DNA of 64,000 nt from Whalleya microplaca (GCA_022497155.1 MU385719.1:124001-188000); one strand, 5' to 3'. Shown: positions 11,748 through 24,152, counted from the first letter of the stretch. A program made the numbers and translations. The notes: generated by a model not told the origin, from the sequence alone.

Positions 11748-14336
11748 ATGCGTATCCCTGGAATCTTGACTGTCTTTACAGTCGGTGCCCTCGCCTTCTT
11801 TCCTGTTGCTTTTTCTCAATATACCTGGTCAACACAAAATGTCACGTTAAATTTCACTACCGCCGACGGTCAGAATCTTCCTGTCTACTCTCCTCTTAGA
11901 CCACCAGCCGTGCCTTTGGCTGTCCGAAGTCCGTACACCAGTGCTTGGACGTCCACGCAATACAACGCCCCTCTCAATGGCCGTAGTACTATATTCTGGC
12001 CTGGCAATTCATTAGGGTGGGAGGGAATAGTGGTAGTGGATGGTAACTCTTACGAATATATGGGCGCTGTCATCGACGACTATCCAGAATTGGCTAATTT
12101 CAATTCATCAAAACCACAAGAGGTCAAGTTTGACTCTCAATATTCGAATTTCACCTTCTTGGCTGGGCCAGTCACCATCACCGCTAGCTTCTTCTCTCCA
12201 GTCACCCCGAGGGATGTCTGCCGAAGCTCTATTCCCCTTAGTTACCTCACAACCAGCGTTCGGTCCAATGATGGCCAACCGCACCATATTCAGTTCTACT
12301 CAGATGTAGATATTGCCTGGATCGGGCCGGATAATGAATTTGATGTCGTGAATGATATCTACAAAGGCGGGTCGCCAATAGACGGCACTGGGAACGTCAC
12401 CGATTCACCTGCTGAGCTCTTCAGCTGGATATTACAGAAGGGGAAGCCTTACTTGTTTGGCGAGTCTTCGGATTTTCCTCAATGGGGAAATTTCTCATAT
12501 ACGACGAGTCCTATGGGAGCTGCAAGCTTCACGTATCAGAAAGGCCCGGCAACAAGCGTCCGGTTCGGTTTTGTTAACAACCCTGTTCTTAATAATAATA
12601 ATGGCGGCCCCGCAACTCGCGGCTTCGGAAGCTCTGTGCCTGTGTATGCTTTTTCTCACGATATGGGCACTGTCCTGGAGACATCGGTTCGATACACCAT
12701 TGGCTCGATCCAGAATCCAGTCATAAAATACCTTCACAAAGGGGGCGTCTCAAACTTGGCACCTTGGTGGCTGACCTGTTATGGTGAAATGCACGACATG
12801 ATTCATTTTCATTGGGATGACTTCACAGTTGCCCAAAAACTTGGGAACCAATTTGAGGCGCGGCTCCGAGAAGACGTCGATGTCTTCTACAATGGCAACG
12901 AAACTCCTGTATATCGCAACGGAACACGGGCTTTCTGGACAAGAAACGCAGAATCACCCTTATCTGATACTCTTAATGGGACTGATCAATACGGGGAGCA
13001 GTTTGTGTTCGACTCTACTAATGCCTATGGGTACTTGGATCCAGCGAACGCCACCGGCGTTGCCGTACCTTTCGTCTCAGAACCAGATTCATACTATGCA
13101 ATCGTAGCCTTGTCAGCACGACAGGTTATGGGATCCTACGTTTACGCAACTCCCCCCTCCGCCACCAATACATCAGAGCCAGTCGCCGACCCAACGGAGC
13201 CATTCATGTTTCAAAAGGAGATCTCTAGTAATGGGAATATCCAAACAGTCGATGTCTTATACCCCGCCACACCTTTCTTCCTTTACGCAAACCCGGAACT
13301 TCTCAAGTACACCCTTCAGCCCCTATTTGAATTCCAGGAGGGCGGCTTCTACCCCAGCGGCTACTGCATCCACGACCTCGGGACGCATTTCCCCAACGCC
13401 ACGGGCCACGTCGAAGGCGATGACGAGTACATGCCGGTGGAGGAGAGCGGGAACTTCATCCTGATGAGCTACGCATACTACAAGTTCACGGGGGACGTGG
13501 GCTGGCTGACGAGCCACTACGAGCTGCTGAAGCGGTTCACGCAGTACCTGATCGAGTTCTCGCTGGTGCCGGCCTCGCAGCTGAGCACGGACGACTTCGC
13601 GGGCCCGCTCGTCAACCAGACCAACCTGGCCATCAAGGGCATCGTGGGCCTGCAGGCCATGTCGGCCATCTCGCGGCTCGCGGGCAACACGTACGACGCG
13701 CTCAACTTCAGCATCACCGCCACCAGCTACTACGCGCAGTGGGAGGACCTCGCCATCGACCCGGCCGCCCGCCACACGCTGCTCGCCTACCAGTGGCGCT
13801 CTAGCTGGGGCCTGCTGTACAACGTGTACTTCGACAAGCTGCTGAACCTGGGGCTCGTCAGCCCCGCCCTGTACGAGATGCAGTCCGAGTGGTACGCCTC
13901 CGTGTCGCAGGTCTTCGGCGTCCCGCTGGATAGCCGCAACCACTACACCAAGTCGGATTGGCAGCTGTGGACGGCGGCGACGTGCGGGGCGCGCACGCGC
14001 CGCCTGTTCGTCGACGCGATGGCGTACTGGTTGAATACCACCTCTACCGATCTGCCCTTCACGGACCTCTACGAGACCGTCGCCTCCGGCCACTTCCCCG
14101 TCGACACCGCCACTTTTAAGGCGCGACCCGCCGTGGGCGGCCACTTTGCCCTGCTGGCGCTCGGCAGGACTGGACAGTTGGCTGGTGCTATTGGCGGCGA
14201 TACTACGGGATCCATGTTTCCGAAGAATGGCACCGAGGCGCTGCCGATTCCGGACGATCCGCTCCCGCCTCTGCCGGCGGCAGCTAACCCGTATAGGAAG
14301 AGAGTGGTCAAGAAGTTGGCACCGGGGCAGCTTTAG
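11748..14336 (+). CDS. gtaA: Secreted glutaminase A (GtaA family)
   Basis: This enzyme family releases ammonia from glutamine outside the cell; GtaA of Aspergillus is the reference. The intron-less frame has 862 residues. Residues 1-23 form a signal peptide ending near AFS/QYTW. The N-terminal module (DUF5127-like) contains RPPAVPLAVRSPYTSAW and IFWPGNSLGWEGIVVVDG. The middle module (DUF4965) carries DLGTHFPNATGHVEGDDE near residue 550 and MPVEESGNFILMSYAYYKFTG. The C-terminal DUF1793 module includes NLAIKGIVGLQAMS near residue 625 and NHYTKSDWQLWTAA near residue 735. Many N-x-S/T sites fit a glycosylated secreted protein. It is longer than typical ~690-residue GtaA proteins, and the final ~60 residues are proline-rich and basic. 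Base composition changes sharply at about 13,320: the 5' two-thirds use mixed third positions, while the 3' third is almost all G/C. Confidence 0.95.
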   Translation: MRIPGILTVFTVGALAFFPVAFSQYTWSTQNVTLNFTTADGQNLPVYSPLRPPAVPLAVRSPYTSAWTSTQYNAPLNGRSTIFWPGNSLGWEGIVVVDGNSYEYMGAVIDDYPELANFNSSKPQEVKFDSQYSNFTFLAGPVTITASFFSPVTPRDVCRSSIPLSYLTTSVRSNDGQPHHIQFYSDVDIAWIGPDNEFDVVNDIYKGGSPIDGTGNVTDSPAELFSWILQKGKPYLFGESSDFPQWGNFSYTTSPMGAASFTYQKGPATSVRFGFVNNPVLNNNNGGPATRGFGSSVPVYAFSHDMGTVLETSVRYTIGSIQNPVIKYLHKGGVSNLAPWWLTCYGEMHDMIHFHWDDFTVAQKLGNQFEARLREDVDVFYNGNETPVYRNGTRAFWTRNAESPLSDTLNGTDQYGEQFVFDSTNAYGYLDPANATGVAVPFVSEPDSYYAIVALSARQVMGSYVYATPPSATNTSEPVADPTEPFMFQKEISSNGNIQTVDVLYPATPFFLYANPELLKYTLQPLFEFQEGGFYPSGYCIHDLGTHFPNATGHVEGDDEYMPVEESGNFILMSYAYYKFTGDVGWLTSHYELLKRFTQYLIEFSLVPASQLSTDDFAGPLVNQTNLAIKGIVGLQAMSAISRLAGNTYDALNFSITATSYYAQWEDLAIDPAARHTLLAYQWRSSWGLLYNVYFDKLLNLGLVSPALYEMQSEWYASVSQVFGVPLDSRNHYTKSDWQLWTAATCGARTRRLFVDAMAYWLNTTSTDLPFTDLYETVASGHFPVDTATFKARPAVGGHFALLALGRTGQLAGAIGGDTTGSMFPKNGTEALPIPDDPLPPLPAAANPYRKRVVKKLAPGQL

Positions 14337-15194
14337 CGGTCTGGGTGGTAGGCCCTTAGTCTGTCTGGGGTGGTGAGTTGATTGACGTTCTGCTCTACAC
14401 TTGCGAGCTATGATGCCGAGAGATGGCGCGGTTGATTTCTGATTTGATCTGATAGAGTTGAGCTATCTGCTGCACTTCGATGCATTTAGACACACCTAGA
14501 AGACAGAGAGTTAGAGGCGTTGGTTTAATAGGCAGTACATCTCGATACTATGTACCTAATCTACTAGGTATTGGTAGCATCAGAGATAGGTAATGGTCAC
14601 GTAGCGCAGATTTATACACTCAATTTCTCCCTCGTCACCCGTGATGGGCAGACCACCTCTCTTGCTAAAACGATTATCTAGTAATATCGTCTTGCCACGA
14701 CTGACAAAGTCCATCGTTAGGCCTATTGAATATTTGAATGCATAATCCTTATGTGTCTAGTCATCCGATATCATGGGTCCATTTAACATTGATGGCTGGT
14801 GGAGTAGGGAAGCAGCGCACTCCTGGAGAATTGGACTCCTACTGCAATCAACTGCAACAAATTCACGAAAGAGTCCTATCGCGGCCAACTATCTCATACT
14901 TCGAGCCTTTTAACATTAATACTACGTAAATTCGAGGGAGAGCTTCGTATAGGGCATTTCCTCATGCTGCCTGCCAACTAATGGGCACCCGTGTAACGAC
15001 ATGATCTATCCAAAAGATTCGTTGCCCCTGGGTACCGTAGGTAGTAAGTCTCCCATACCAAACCAACCCAACCCAACGCCGCATAAAGTGCCTATTTTAA
15101 TCATGACTTCTTTTGAGCAGTAAAGAGCGACCAACCCACCGACCGACGATGCCGCCACCGTCCTATCCTATTCCCTCCCCTTCTCATCATTCAT
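14337..15194. other. Convergent intergenic region
   Basis: The glutaminase and DUF2434 genes end towards each other here. The stretch has no supportable gene. A CCAACCCAACCCAACGCC tract lies near 15,063. Confidence 0.45.
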
Positions 15195-16936
15195 TCAAAC
15201 ATCCAACATACTCCTGATCTGCTGCGGCGGGCCGCTGGTAGACACGCCGCTAGCGGTACTGTGGCTTCTCTCGCTCGTACCAGGCCGTTGAGACGGTTGG
15301 CTAGGCGAATCCATTCTGCCTCTAGGAGAAGCGACACTTGCGCCAGCCTCGGGCGCCGTTCCCGGGAAGAGAAGCCCAGCCGCCATCTCCATGGTGCGCT
15401 CCGACCTCCGCTGATCAGATTTGCCACCGTAGGGCGTGGGCGTGTACGGCGGCGGCGTATACGCAGGCGGCGCCGCGTTCGCCGCACCACGGATGCCGTT
15501 CGTGCGGTGCATCTCGTTCATCTCGATATTCGCATTCGCGGCATCGGACTCGGCCTGCGCGGCCCTCTGCGCGGCAAGCCTCTCGACGTGTCGCGCCGTG
15601 GGGCGTCCGCCGCCGACCTCCTGCACGTTGCGCATGATGCGGTCGCGCATGCTGCCGCCCTGGGGGTCGCCGTTGAGGCGGCGCCACCACGCGGGCTTCT
15701 GCACGAGCCCGAGCTCGCGGTCGATCTCCTGCCCCCGCTCGCGCCGCTGGCGGATCAGCTTGCGGTCCTCGTTCGGGCGCAGGAAGCCCGCGATCACGTG
15801 GATGATGAGAATCAGGAGCGTGGGCGCGTAGCCGCCGAGATACATGGCGAGGAGGCTCGTCTTGGCGTTCAGGGGGGACAGGCGGAAGTCCCACGCCGAC
15901 AGAGCCTGGTATGCGACGACGGCTAATGCTAGAGGCATCATCAACACGAAACGGAAGGGTATGTATCCGAGAAACCCGATAACCCTGTTGAATAGACCGC
16001 GATTGCGGGGCTCGTAATGTCGGATTGAATGCCATAGCGAGGTCATTTGCGTCAACCAGCAGACGAGGAGGCAAAAGGCCGCTGCCTTAAAGCGGCCGTC
16101 GGTCGCTGTGGGAATTGCAAACTCGACGATCTGGTCTGAGTCTCGTTGAAGCTCGATATTACCCCAATTTCGAGGCACAATAAGGAAGAAGTTCTGCACA
16201 GAGCATTGATTAGCGGGCGGACACGCCGGATATGCATGCAGCGGCTTAGACTTACCAGCCATAACCAAAGGTAGAAGAAGAGTGGCAGCCAGAACTCGAA
16301 CATCCCTCTCCTATCATTCTCTTGTAAGACGAACGGGTTTGGATCGATGAATTGGCGCTCCTTCCAGCTGCCCCAATGCCTCACGGACTCCCAGACCAGG
16401 GCCATGGTGCCCATCTGCATTAAGAACCAGAAGAAGACATTTAGGACGATGGGCAGTTCCAGTACGCGATATCGCTCCACATCGATTCCAGTGAACAATC
16501 CGACGAGGGCGGTAGCGCAGACGAAAATACCCCAGTACCATTGCCATCTCCTACCTATGGGATAGAATCTCTTCTCGGCAGGTAGGTACAGCCTCCCATG
16601 CCTTCTCAGGTTCATCAACACGAACACCAGAACCAAGGCGAAGGCAGCAGCGAAGCCGACACCAGCATTACCGCGAGCACCAGTGGGCTGTGTTGCCAAG
16701 TAACACCAAGTACTGTTGATGAATGTTCCGTTTGTCAAGAGACCCTTCGGTGTGTAGGGCGAATCGACCAGGAAGCACCATGAGCCATTGGAAATGGTCT
16801 GGTTGGAGTAGTAGGTGTAGTTCCAGAAATTCAAGGTGGTCAGGTTGAAGTGTATGCCGGAGAAGACAGTGTCGGTCGCATTGTCGCCGCTCGGGAAAGC
16901 GAGCAAATCACGCGCGGTGAGGAGGTACATTCTCAC
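15195..16936 (-). CDS. Ascomycete multi-pass membrane protein, DUF2434 family
   Basis: Two exons (16936-16256 and 16193-15195) join across a 62-nt intron with a GTAAGT donor, giving about 559 residues. The first ~90 residues lie outside the membrane and carry several N-glycosylation sequons (NAT, NLT, NYT, NQT, NGS, NGT, NST). Seven hydrophobic helices follow: four in exon 1, including FAAAFALVLVFVLMNL and ELPIVLNVFFWFLMQMGTMA (the last crosses the splice as LFFYLWLWL/NFFLIVP), and three in exon 2, ending with YAPTLLILIIHVIAGFL. The last ~170 residues are disordered, rich in Ala, Arg, Pro and Ser, with a PPAYTPPPYTPTPY segment. The pattern fits DUF2434, a family restricted to ascomycetes with no established function. 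The cytosolic tail is encoded by very GC-rich DNA. The seven-helix layout alone does not make it a receptor. Confidence 0.87.
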
Positions 16937-18682
16937 GATAGGCTTGTCTTGTTCACGCCGGTTGGTGTGTCAACGGAACGGAACGTATGTAAGTCTCCGG
17001 AACAGAACGGGGCAAATAAATGCTGGTGTATCGCCTGGTCGCAACGAGCTTAAGACATTGGAGCCAAAAAAAGAAACAGGGACACCGGAGGGGATATCAA
17101 CGGGATATGGATGCAATCGCTAGTCGCGTGATAGGAAGCAAAAAACATGAAGAAGAAAAGAGAGTTCCCGAAAAGGTTCTTGGCTACATAGAAGTGTTTA
17201 TGGTGCAGGTGGTGGTGATCCGGAGCTTCGGATCACAAAATTCGCTCAGCGAGAGTCATCCCCACAGTTTGTTCGCGATAACGAAGTCCAGAGGCCGATA
17301 ATGCTGCGTGGCGACGTCATCCCGAGCGGCATGCGGTACATATGTACATTCCGTACAGGTGTGTTTTGCCGCGTCGGACATGTACTGCGTACATACACGC
17401 ATATATACATTACTTACCTTAGCGGGAATGCGGTACTTTGGACCAATGGGTGTCTCGAGACTCCAACACAAGTATAAGCCTTTACATATAAATATATAAA
17501 TCAGCCTCCAATTCAACAGTTCTTGGCAATTTATTGAGAGTTGTTTGAGTAAAACTAACTAATAAGTACCCTCCAAAGTCGAATGTTAGTCGCACGTCTA
17601 CGGAATAATCGCGGGAATGTCAGTTGAAAGACGGCGCTAAACGACCACTAGTCGATAACCTGACAGATACAAGCCGCCTGCTTACCATTGGTTCTATCAC
17701 TCTAGCTGTATAAGTACATAACCTTATATATAGCTAGTTCTCCCGTCATCCGGTCTTTATTGATCTGATCTACGGAAGATTTCAACTCCATCCGATGAAG
17801 TCCGGCTTATAAACTTCCCTTCAATAGCGAATATTTGTATCGTGTGCATGGCCACGGCCGCAACGATATTAACGGAATTCCATATCACAGGGAACGCCGC
17901 CCCGCAAATCTAAATACCAAGACTTACATGTAGAACACAGCCACCCAATATTTTAGCCTGTTTGTTATTAGTCTTGGCTGACATTCTTCTCTGCTGACTT
18001 TCTAGCATGACCAAAGTGGCCAAATTGGCATTTTTGTTCTCTATGTACATACACTGTGGTGAGGCACAGTAGAAAAAGTCTGTTTCAGATCATTATATTT
18101 CAGTACATGCACACACACAAGATCAACTAAAACAGTTTTGAGGCCTGGGGCATAGCCCAGCACCAATCTCATAGAATAGAGTCGGTTAAGTAGAATCTTA
18201 GATACCTAGTTCGCAAGGTGCCACTGAATAGCATTATTAGCTGGGGACGCCCTGTACACAATGTTGCTCATTACATAAATGTTGTCTCCAAACGCCGTTT
18301 TTACGAGTAAGAAGGCCTCCTAAGTCATTGACTTGACCGGGTATTAACCAGATACTATCATATATTAACGGGCCTGATTACAGAGTCCGAAGCAGCCTCT
18401 TCAATAAATTACCTAACAAATGGGAACATTCGATATACCTACGGCGTGCCGCCAACTGGTGTTCCCCAACCCCTAACAGCCCTAATGTACCACCAACCTG
18501 TTCCAGTTGGACCAAATATAGAACAGACCCGTTCGTTGGTTGGAACCAATAAGACAGTTTCCATATTGCTCTCCATGATTATGACTCGGGGGTTTGAGCT
18601 GGCTGAACTTTACTCAGTTACATGATTTCAGGATGCTCTTCCTGTCTCAACTGATGTGCTACTAGAAAGTCCATCGTTGACC
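16937..18682. other. Divergent intergenic region (DUF2434 and GH125 promoters)
   Basis: The two flanking genes point away from each other, so the 1.7 kb should hold both promoters. Frames inside are short and unrelated to known proteins. TATA-like tracts are common, but none can be tied to a start. Confidence 0.45.
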
Positions 18683-20463
18683 ATGTCGCTGAGGCTTGTG
18701 ACGGTTCTTTCCGTGGCAGCATCGTCGCTAGTTGGTCTTGTAGTTGGCCAGGATTGCCCGCACTATTCGGATTACTCACAATCGAGGAACAAGCCGTTTT
18801 CTAGTGGTGCCTACAAGCTTGCGAGCCAACGACCAGCTCCAGAGGTGAATGCATTTTGGAGTTATCTTATTCCATTTCTACTTATTCAGCGCGCCAGTAG
18901 CTTTTTCACCGTGTTCAGGGGGTTGGAACGAGTGAACCAATGCTCGAACTCGGCTTCACTCTAAAGATCATGCCAATAGCAATTACTGACTCTGGATGCC
19001 GCGGCAGTGCCGGACCTTCAACTCGACCCGGATTGAGGATGCCATCAATCAGCTGAAACGCGAGATATACGACCCCGATCTATTTCGACTTTTTGAGAAC
19101 ACCTTCCCGAATACCCTCGATACGGCTATAAAATGGCGAGGTGTTGCAGCCAACAACAGTCAAGAGGAGCTGGCCTTCGTTATTACCGGTGACATCAATG
19201 CCATGTGGGTTCGTGACTCGGCGAACCAGATAGCGCCGTACAAGACTGTGTTACAAAATAAGTCAGACGACCTCGCGTCCGTGTTCCGCGGCGTCATTAA
19301 CCTACAGGCCCGTTACCTCATCATATCGCCCTACTGCAATGCCTTCCAGCCGCCACCCGAGTCGGGCATGAAACCCGACTACAACGGCGGCACGTACTCC
19401 GTCACCCCGTCCTACGACCGCAACATCGTCTTCACTTGCAACTTCGAGCTCGACGACTTTGGGGGTTTCTTGCAGCTGTCGCACGATTACTATACCAGCA
19501 CCGGGGACTTGGATTTCTTCGGCAAGTTCCAATGGATCCCCGCGGTCCAATCGATCATGTCCGCCTCCGAGGCGATGAGGAAGCCTACGTACGGACCCGA
19601 CGGGCAATGGATCCGGCCGGCATACACCTTCCAGTCGCAGACGATGTCCGCGTCCGGGACTCTAGGAAACAACGGCATGGGCAGCCCCGTGAACGACACG
19701 GGCATGGTGCGGTCGCCCTTCCGCCCCAGCGACGACGCCGCGACCTTCGACTTCCAGATCCCGGCCAACATGATGCTGGCGCGGTACCTGAAGTCGACGG
19801 CGGAGATCATGGAGCGGCTCCCCAACGCGCCGAAGGGGCTCGCGCAGGACATGCGCGACATGGCCGCGGACATCCGCAACGCGATCGAGCACTGGGGCGT
19901 CGTGACGGGGCCCAGCGGGCAGAAGATCTTCGCGTACGAGGTCGACGGGTTCGGGGGGCAGAACCTGATGGACGACGCGAACGTGCCGTCGTTGCTCTCG
20001 GCGCCGTTTCTGGGTTACCTGGATAAGAAGGACGAGATCTATCAGAACACGCGGAAGTTCGTGCTCAGCAGGAACAACCCCTGGTGGTGCAGCGGCCCGG
20101 TCATCAACGCGGTCGGCAGCCCGCATATCAAACCCGGGGCAGCGTGGCCGATGGCGAGCATTATGCGCGCGATGACTTCGGATAATGATATGGAGATTAT
20201 TACGGCCATCAGGGAGGTGTTGACTAGTACCGACGGGTACGGGCTCATACACGAGAGCGTCAATAGTTTTAATGCAGGTGATTGGACCCGGCAATGGTGA
20301 GTCCATATCTTGTATCTACAGCTCATCCACTGGTCAGCTAATCCTCCGCCGCAGGTTCACTTGGGCTAATGGCCTTTTCGGACAATTGATCATGGACCTT
20401 TCTCAAAGAAAACCATACATACTGAGAGAGAGCTTCCAGCCTTTCTTCATAGACAAGGAATAA
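18683..20463 (+). CDS. Secreted GH125 exo-alpha-1,6-mannosidase
   Basis: GH125 enzymes remove alpha-1,6-linked mannose from mannans and glycans. Three exons (18683-18844, 19008-20296, 20355-20463) join in phase across introns of 163 and 58 nt, with an ACTGAC branch in the first and a GTGAGT donor in the second, giving 519 residues. Residues 1 to ~22 are a signal peptide. The family signature GDINAMWVRDSANQIAPY lies at residues 115-132. Further conserved blocks are NIVFTCNFELDDFGGFLQL, FAYEVDGFGGQNLMDDANV and NNPWWCSGPVINAVGSPH. YGLIHESVN supplies the expected catalytic-base region, and FTWANGLFGQLIMDL closes the (alpha/alpha)6 fold. The first splice gives RPAPE/CRTFNSTR, matching the family's usual conserved Cys. 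The ATG at 18,683 was preferred because an upstream in-frame GTG adds only polar residues. Coding sequence becomes strongly GC-rich from about 19,300. Confidence 0.95.
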
Positions 20464-22060
20464 CGCTCAACACCTAACGGAGCCCCAAATCTCATCTATA
20501 TATTATAATACCTAAGGCCGGTAAAGGTTGATTAATATCACAAAATAACTAGAATTCTACAACAAGATCAATCATGAATACATTTGGGTATATCGACTTT
20601 AATCAATCTGCGAGAACCCGAAACACTGAAGTTGGATTATGTCGGGACATCGTTTAGGCTACGCATTCGTGAGCCACCTCCCAACTAGATCTACTGTTAA
20701 CGACAAAGTCGACGGTACACCCGTACAGAAATATATATTCAACGAGTTCTCCACGGCGCATTTCAAGAAGTCGGGCGGTTTTCACTTTGATTTAAGAACC
20801 AAAATCAGGAGGCGTTTGGAAACTCAGAATTACCTATGCACCCCATCTACACCAGAGGCATACTGGAGTCCTAGATACTCTGCAAGATGGTCGCCCTTCT
20901 TGCCCTTCTGGCTATCCAAACTAGCTGTGCTCTCGAGCACTCCCCGTCCTTCTCCTTGCGCGACGACGGAGACCAAGCGTAGGTACTGCTAGGGCTGACC
21001 GTGAGCGCCAAGGCGTTGGATAAAGGGGTAACTAAGGCAGGAAGTGTTGAGTGACTGAGGGCTAGCGACACTTCTTCAGGGGAGCAACCCTGACAATGGG
21101 CAAATACATGCAGTGCAGGCTCATGAAGTTAAAATGGGTCGGTTGTGGGATATGATTCAGGAGCCACCCAATGACTAGAACAGCAAGACATGCCAATAAG
21201 TTCTCAAAAGCAGACCAAAGTTGTGAAAACTGCAGGCGACTGCTTTTACTCGGTAATCCTGTGAGATGATAGTCGAGACTGCCCTGCGAACCTTCGATAT
21301 TAAAGTAATTATAGAAAGCTAATGGGTGTCGACTATCGCTGAGTTTACAAGGTAGTGGGGGTTAAGTTGTGCATTTCACTAGGTTTCGCTCATAGAGCTA
21401 TTGCAACAACCTTCATGTCCTCTTACTATTACGATAAAAAGGCCCTAATGAAATATCTAATTTTTGCTCGCCATCTCTGTAAGGTGAGGATATCTCTCTA
21501 GAGCTTCTAGCTCCTAGTCTCGTTTTAACTCGTTTCTTCGGCTGTGCATAGATATCTTTGAGGATAATGGGGACAACTGGGAGCACCGGAGATATATATT
21601 GTTAGTATTATAACATACCTGACTAGTTTTGTTTATCTTGCTTTGGTCAAAGTCACCACAACCAGGGACAGTAGATGCTCCATCATCAACACAGAATTTC
21701 ATTTTTCCAAATTTAGTCCCCAATCCCTCCCAGGAATTGTATGTTATAAACTTTATGTAATATGAAGCAAACATGCTTAAGCATGCTGTAAGTTCCAAGG
21801 CTTGCGGATTTTACAGGCTGATGTATTGTTTTCTTTGCTACCTTGCAGATAACATTTCCCTGCCCCTGCACCCCTTCTGTGTCACCGTTTAATCTCCTGG
21901 GCACTTCCGCAGCCTGGAAGCTGGGCTTGGCTCTACAAGTGGAGGACGAGAAGTATTTAAATCATGAGATATCCTCACTTAGTCCCATTTTATCGGGTGT
22001 ACGTGCGCTTCCCCTTTCCAATCACGCAAGATAACCTAAGACTTGTAGCACATTACGATA
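20464..22060. other. Intergenic region upstream of the P450 locus
   Basis: No frame is convincing. A minus-strand stretch at 21,798-21,514 has a few cysteines (MKFCVDDGASTVPGCGDFD) and might be a relic of a small secreted protein, but no start, signal peptide or splice model supports it. Confidence 0.4.
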
Positions 22061-24152
22061 ATGTTGATACAATTATGGCTCTGCATTGCAGCTTTTGCAA
22101 TTGTACTATACAGCTATAATTTCAGACGACGTAATCGAAGACACCATGTAGCAAGTCCCGGGACACGTTCAATGTATAGAGGTCTAACTATTGTTAGGAA
22201 CACGAAGTACTCACAAAGACATATAGTTGTGCTGAACCTCCATCGGTAAAGAATATGAGACCATTTGGAATCGACCGGATTGAACAGATATTCAGAGCCA
22301 ACTCGGAATCCAGGCTTATGGAGGAATTTCTATTCCATTTCCGTCAAACGGGTTATACCATCCGTCAAGTTCTCCTGGGAGTTACAGCTTACGACACAGC
22401 TGAGCCTGCAAACTTGGAGGCTATTCTATCCTCCAAGTTCAGTGGTGAGGTCTAGAATACGATATGAATTATCTACAGGAACTGATTTATATCAGATTTT
22501 AGCTATGGACCGCGCCGAGCTATTGCCTTTCCCAGTGAGTAGCAAATACCACCACCTTTGCCTTATTTCCTGAGCGTGTAGTCCCTGTTGATATATTTCC
22601 TAGAGTTATTATATCCTGAAATTCATTTCTAGCATTCTTGATAATGGTAAAGCCGTATATCAAGGCAATATACTGACTCTGGATGTTGCAGTGTTTGGGG
22701 ACGGAATATTTACGCAAGAGGGCGAAGCTTGGAAGCATTCGAGAGATATTCTTCGACCTCAGCTGTACCATAACCAGTATGAAAGTCTCGACTTGTTCAG
22801 GGAACCAGTCGACGATCTGTTGCGAGCGCTACCCCAGGAGGCCGGTGTTGTCGATTTGCAGCCCCTATTCTTCCGTTTCACCCTCGATGTCACAACAGCG
22901 TTCCTCTTTGGTGAATCAATCCATAGTCTAAGATCTCCCGAGAAATCTAGAGAAAAGAGGTTTGCAGATGCATTCGACCTTGCTCAGAAATACGTTGTCA
23001 ATCGTTTTCGGCTTGCCGATCTTTACTGGTTGATCGGAGGTAAAGAATTTCGGGATGCTTGCAACCAGGTGCATCAATTTGCCGATGAAATCATTGATTT
23101 AAATCTGTCTAAGGGTACTGAATCTGGTGATGGTGAGAATAGATACGTTTTCTTGAAAGCGGTAGCCCGGCGGTGCCCTGATCGTGAGGCGTTGAGAGGG
23201 CAAATCATCAATATTCTTGCCGCAGGAAGGGATACAACTGCCTGTGCTCTCTCCTGGACTTTGTGAGTAGCTATGAATGAATATTAATGATAGCAAGTCA
23301 GACTAACTCGTTTCAGCTTTCACCTTGTTAGACATCCACACGTCTTGAAGAAACTTAGAGATGAACTCGCTCAGCTTCCAGCAGACGACAAAGTTGATAG
23401 AGCAAGTATACGGCGCTTGCCATATCTCAACAATGTGATGAAAGAGAGTGAGAAACGACGAATGAGAAATTAAACTCCATCGCTGACGTTTACTACATAG
23501 GTAGTCCTTCGGCTCTATCCATCTGTTCCCATAAACTATAGGGTAGCTGCACAGACCACAGTGCTTCCGACTGGTGGAGGGAAAGAGAGAACATCCCCAG
23601 TACTTATACCAAAAGGAACAGCAGTCGCATACAGCGTGTATGCAATGCATCGACGACCTGACCTTTACGGAATAGATGCTGAGTTGTTCCGGCCTGAGCG
23701 ATGGGATGAAGATCTCCCTATGTATCGGGATGCCACCCTCCAAAGGTGCGCATTTTTTTTATTACCTTCCAAAGAATTTCTAATTCTATCTTCAAATATC
23801 TACGCTATACGAGTTTAGTTACTTTTCACTTTAACTATATCATGGATGCTTCCAAGGTTACTGACAACCACCCGGTAGATGGGGCTACTTGCCTTTCAAT
23901 GAAGGACCGAGAGTTTGTATCGGAAGTAAGATGCACCATGAAATACCTACTGCGACCATATTACTATGCTAATATTTATTAGTGGATTTTGCCCTCACTG
24001 AGGTAGCATATACTATTGTCCGTATTTTATAACGGTATCCGACCATTAAACTACCTGAAAATGAAAAGGTGGAAGTTGTCGGTGCAGAGAAGCAAACCAC
24101 GACCCTAGTCCTTCAGATTACCGATGGCTGCAAAACCGAGCTGTGTTGCTGA
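22061..24152 (+). pseudogene. CYP52-like cytochrome P450 with an in-frame stop in its last exon
   Basis: Eight exons can be read: 22061-22173, 22227-22444, 22496-22534, 22692-23262, 23317-23447, 23505-23745, 23879-23925 and 23983-24152. All joins keep phase. The product has an N-terminal membrane anchor (LWLCIAAFAIVLYSY), RPFGIDRIEQIFRANSESRL, the I-helix AGRDTT (residues 301-306), the E357-x-x-R360 pair in [14 protein letters not shown], the FRPERW motif near residue 420, and the haem loop FNEGPRVCIG with Cys451. This is the pattern of CYP52-type fatty-acid or alkane hydroxylases of the endoplasmic reticulum. Codon 470 (24,030-24,032) is TAA where the family has glutamine. After it the frame continues with RYPTIKLPENEKVEVV and ends at TGA 24,150. 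CAA to TAA is a C-to-T change in a CpA context, as made by RIP. The truncated product would keep the haem ligand but lose about 40 C-terminal residues. The first intron's donor (GTATAG) is the weakest join. Confidence 0.88.

Noticed and set aside
21514..21904. Possible small cysteine-containing secreted protein on the minus strand
   Set aside because: There is no signal peptide at either possible start, and the cysteine spacing fits no effector pattern I know.
1129..24152. A single biosynthetic or CAZyme cluster spanning the first 24 kb
   Set aside because: The enzymes act on unrelated substrates, are spaced by long intergenic regions and unrelated membrane proteins, and no backbone synthase is present.
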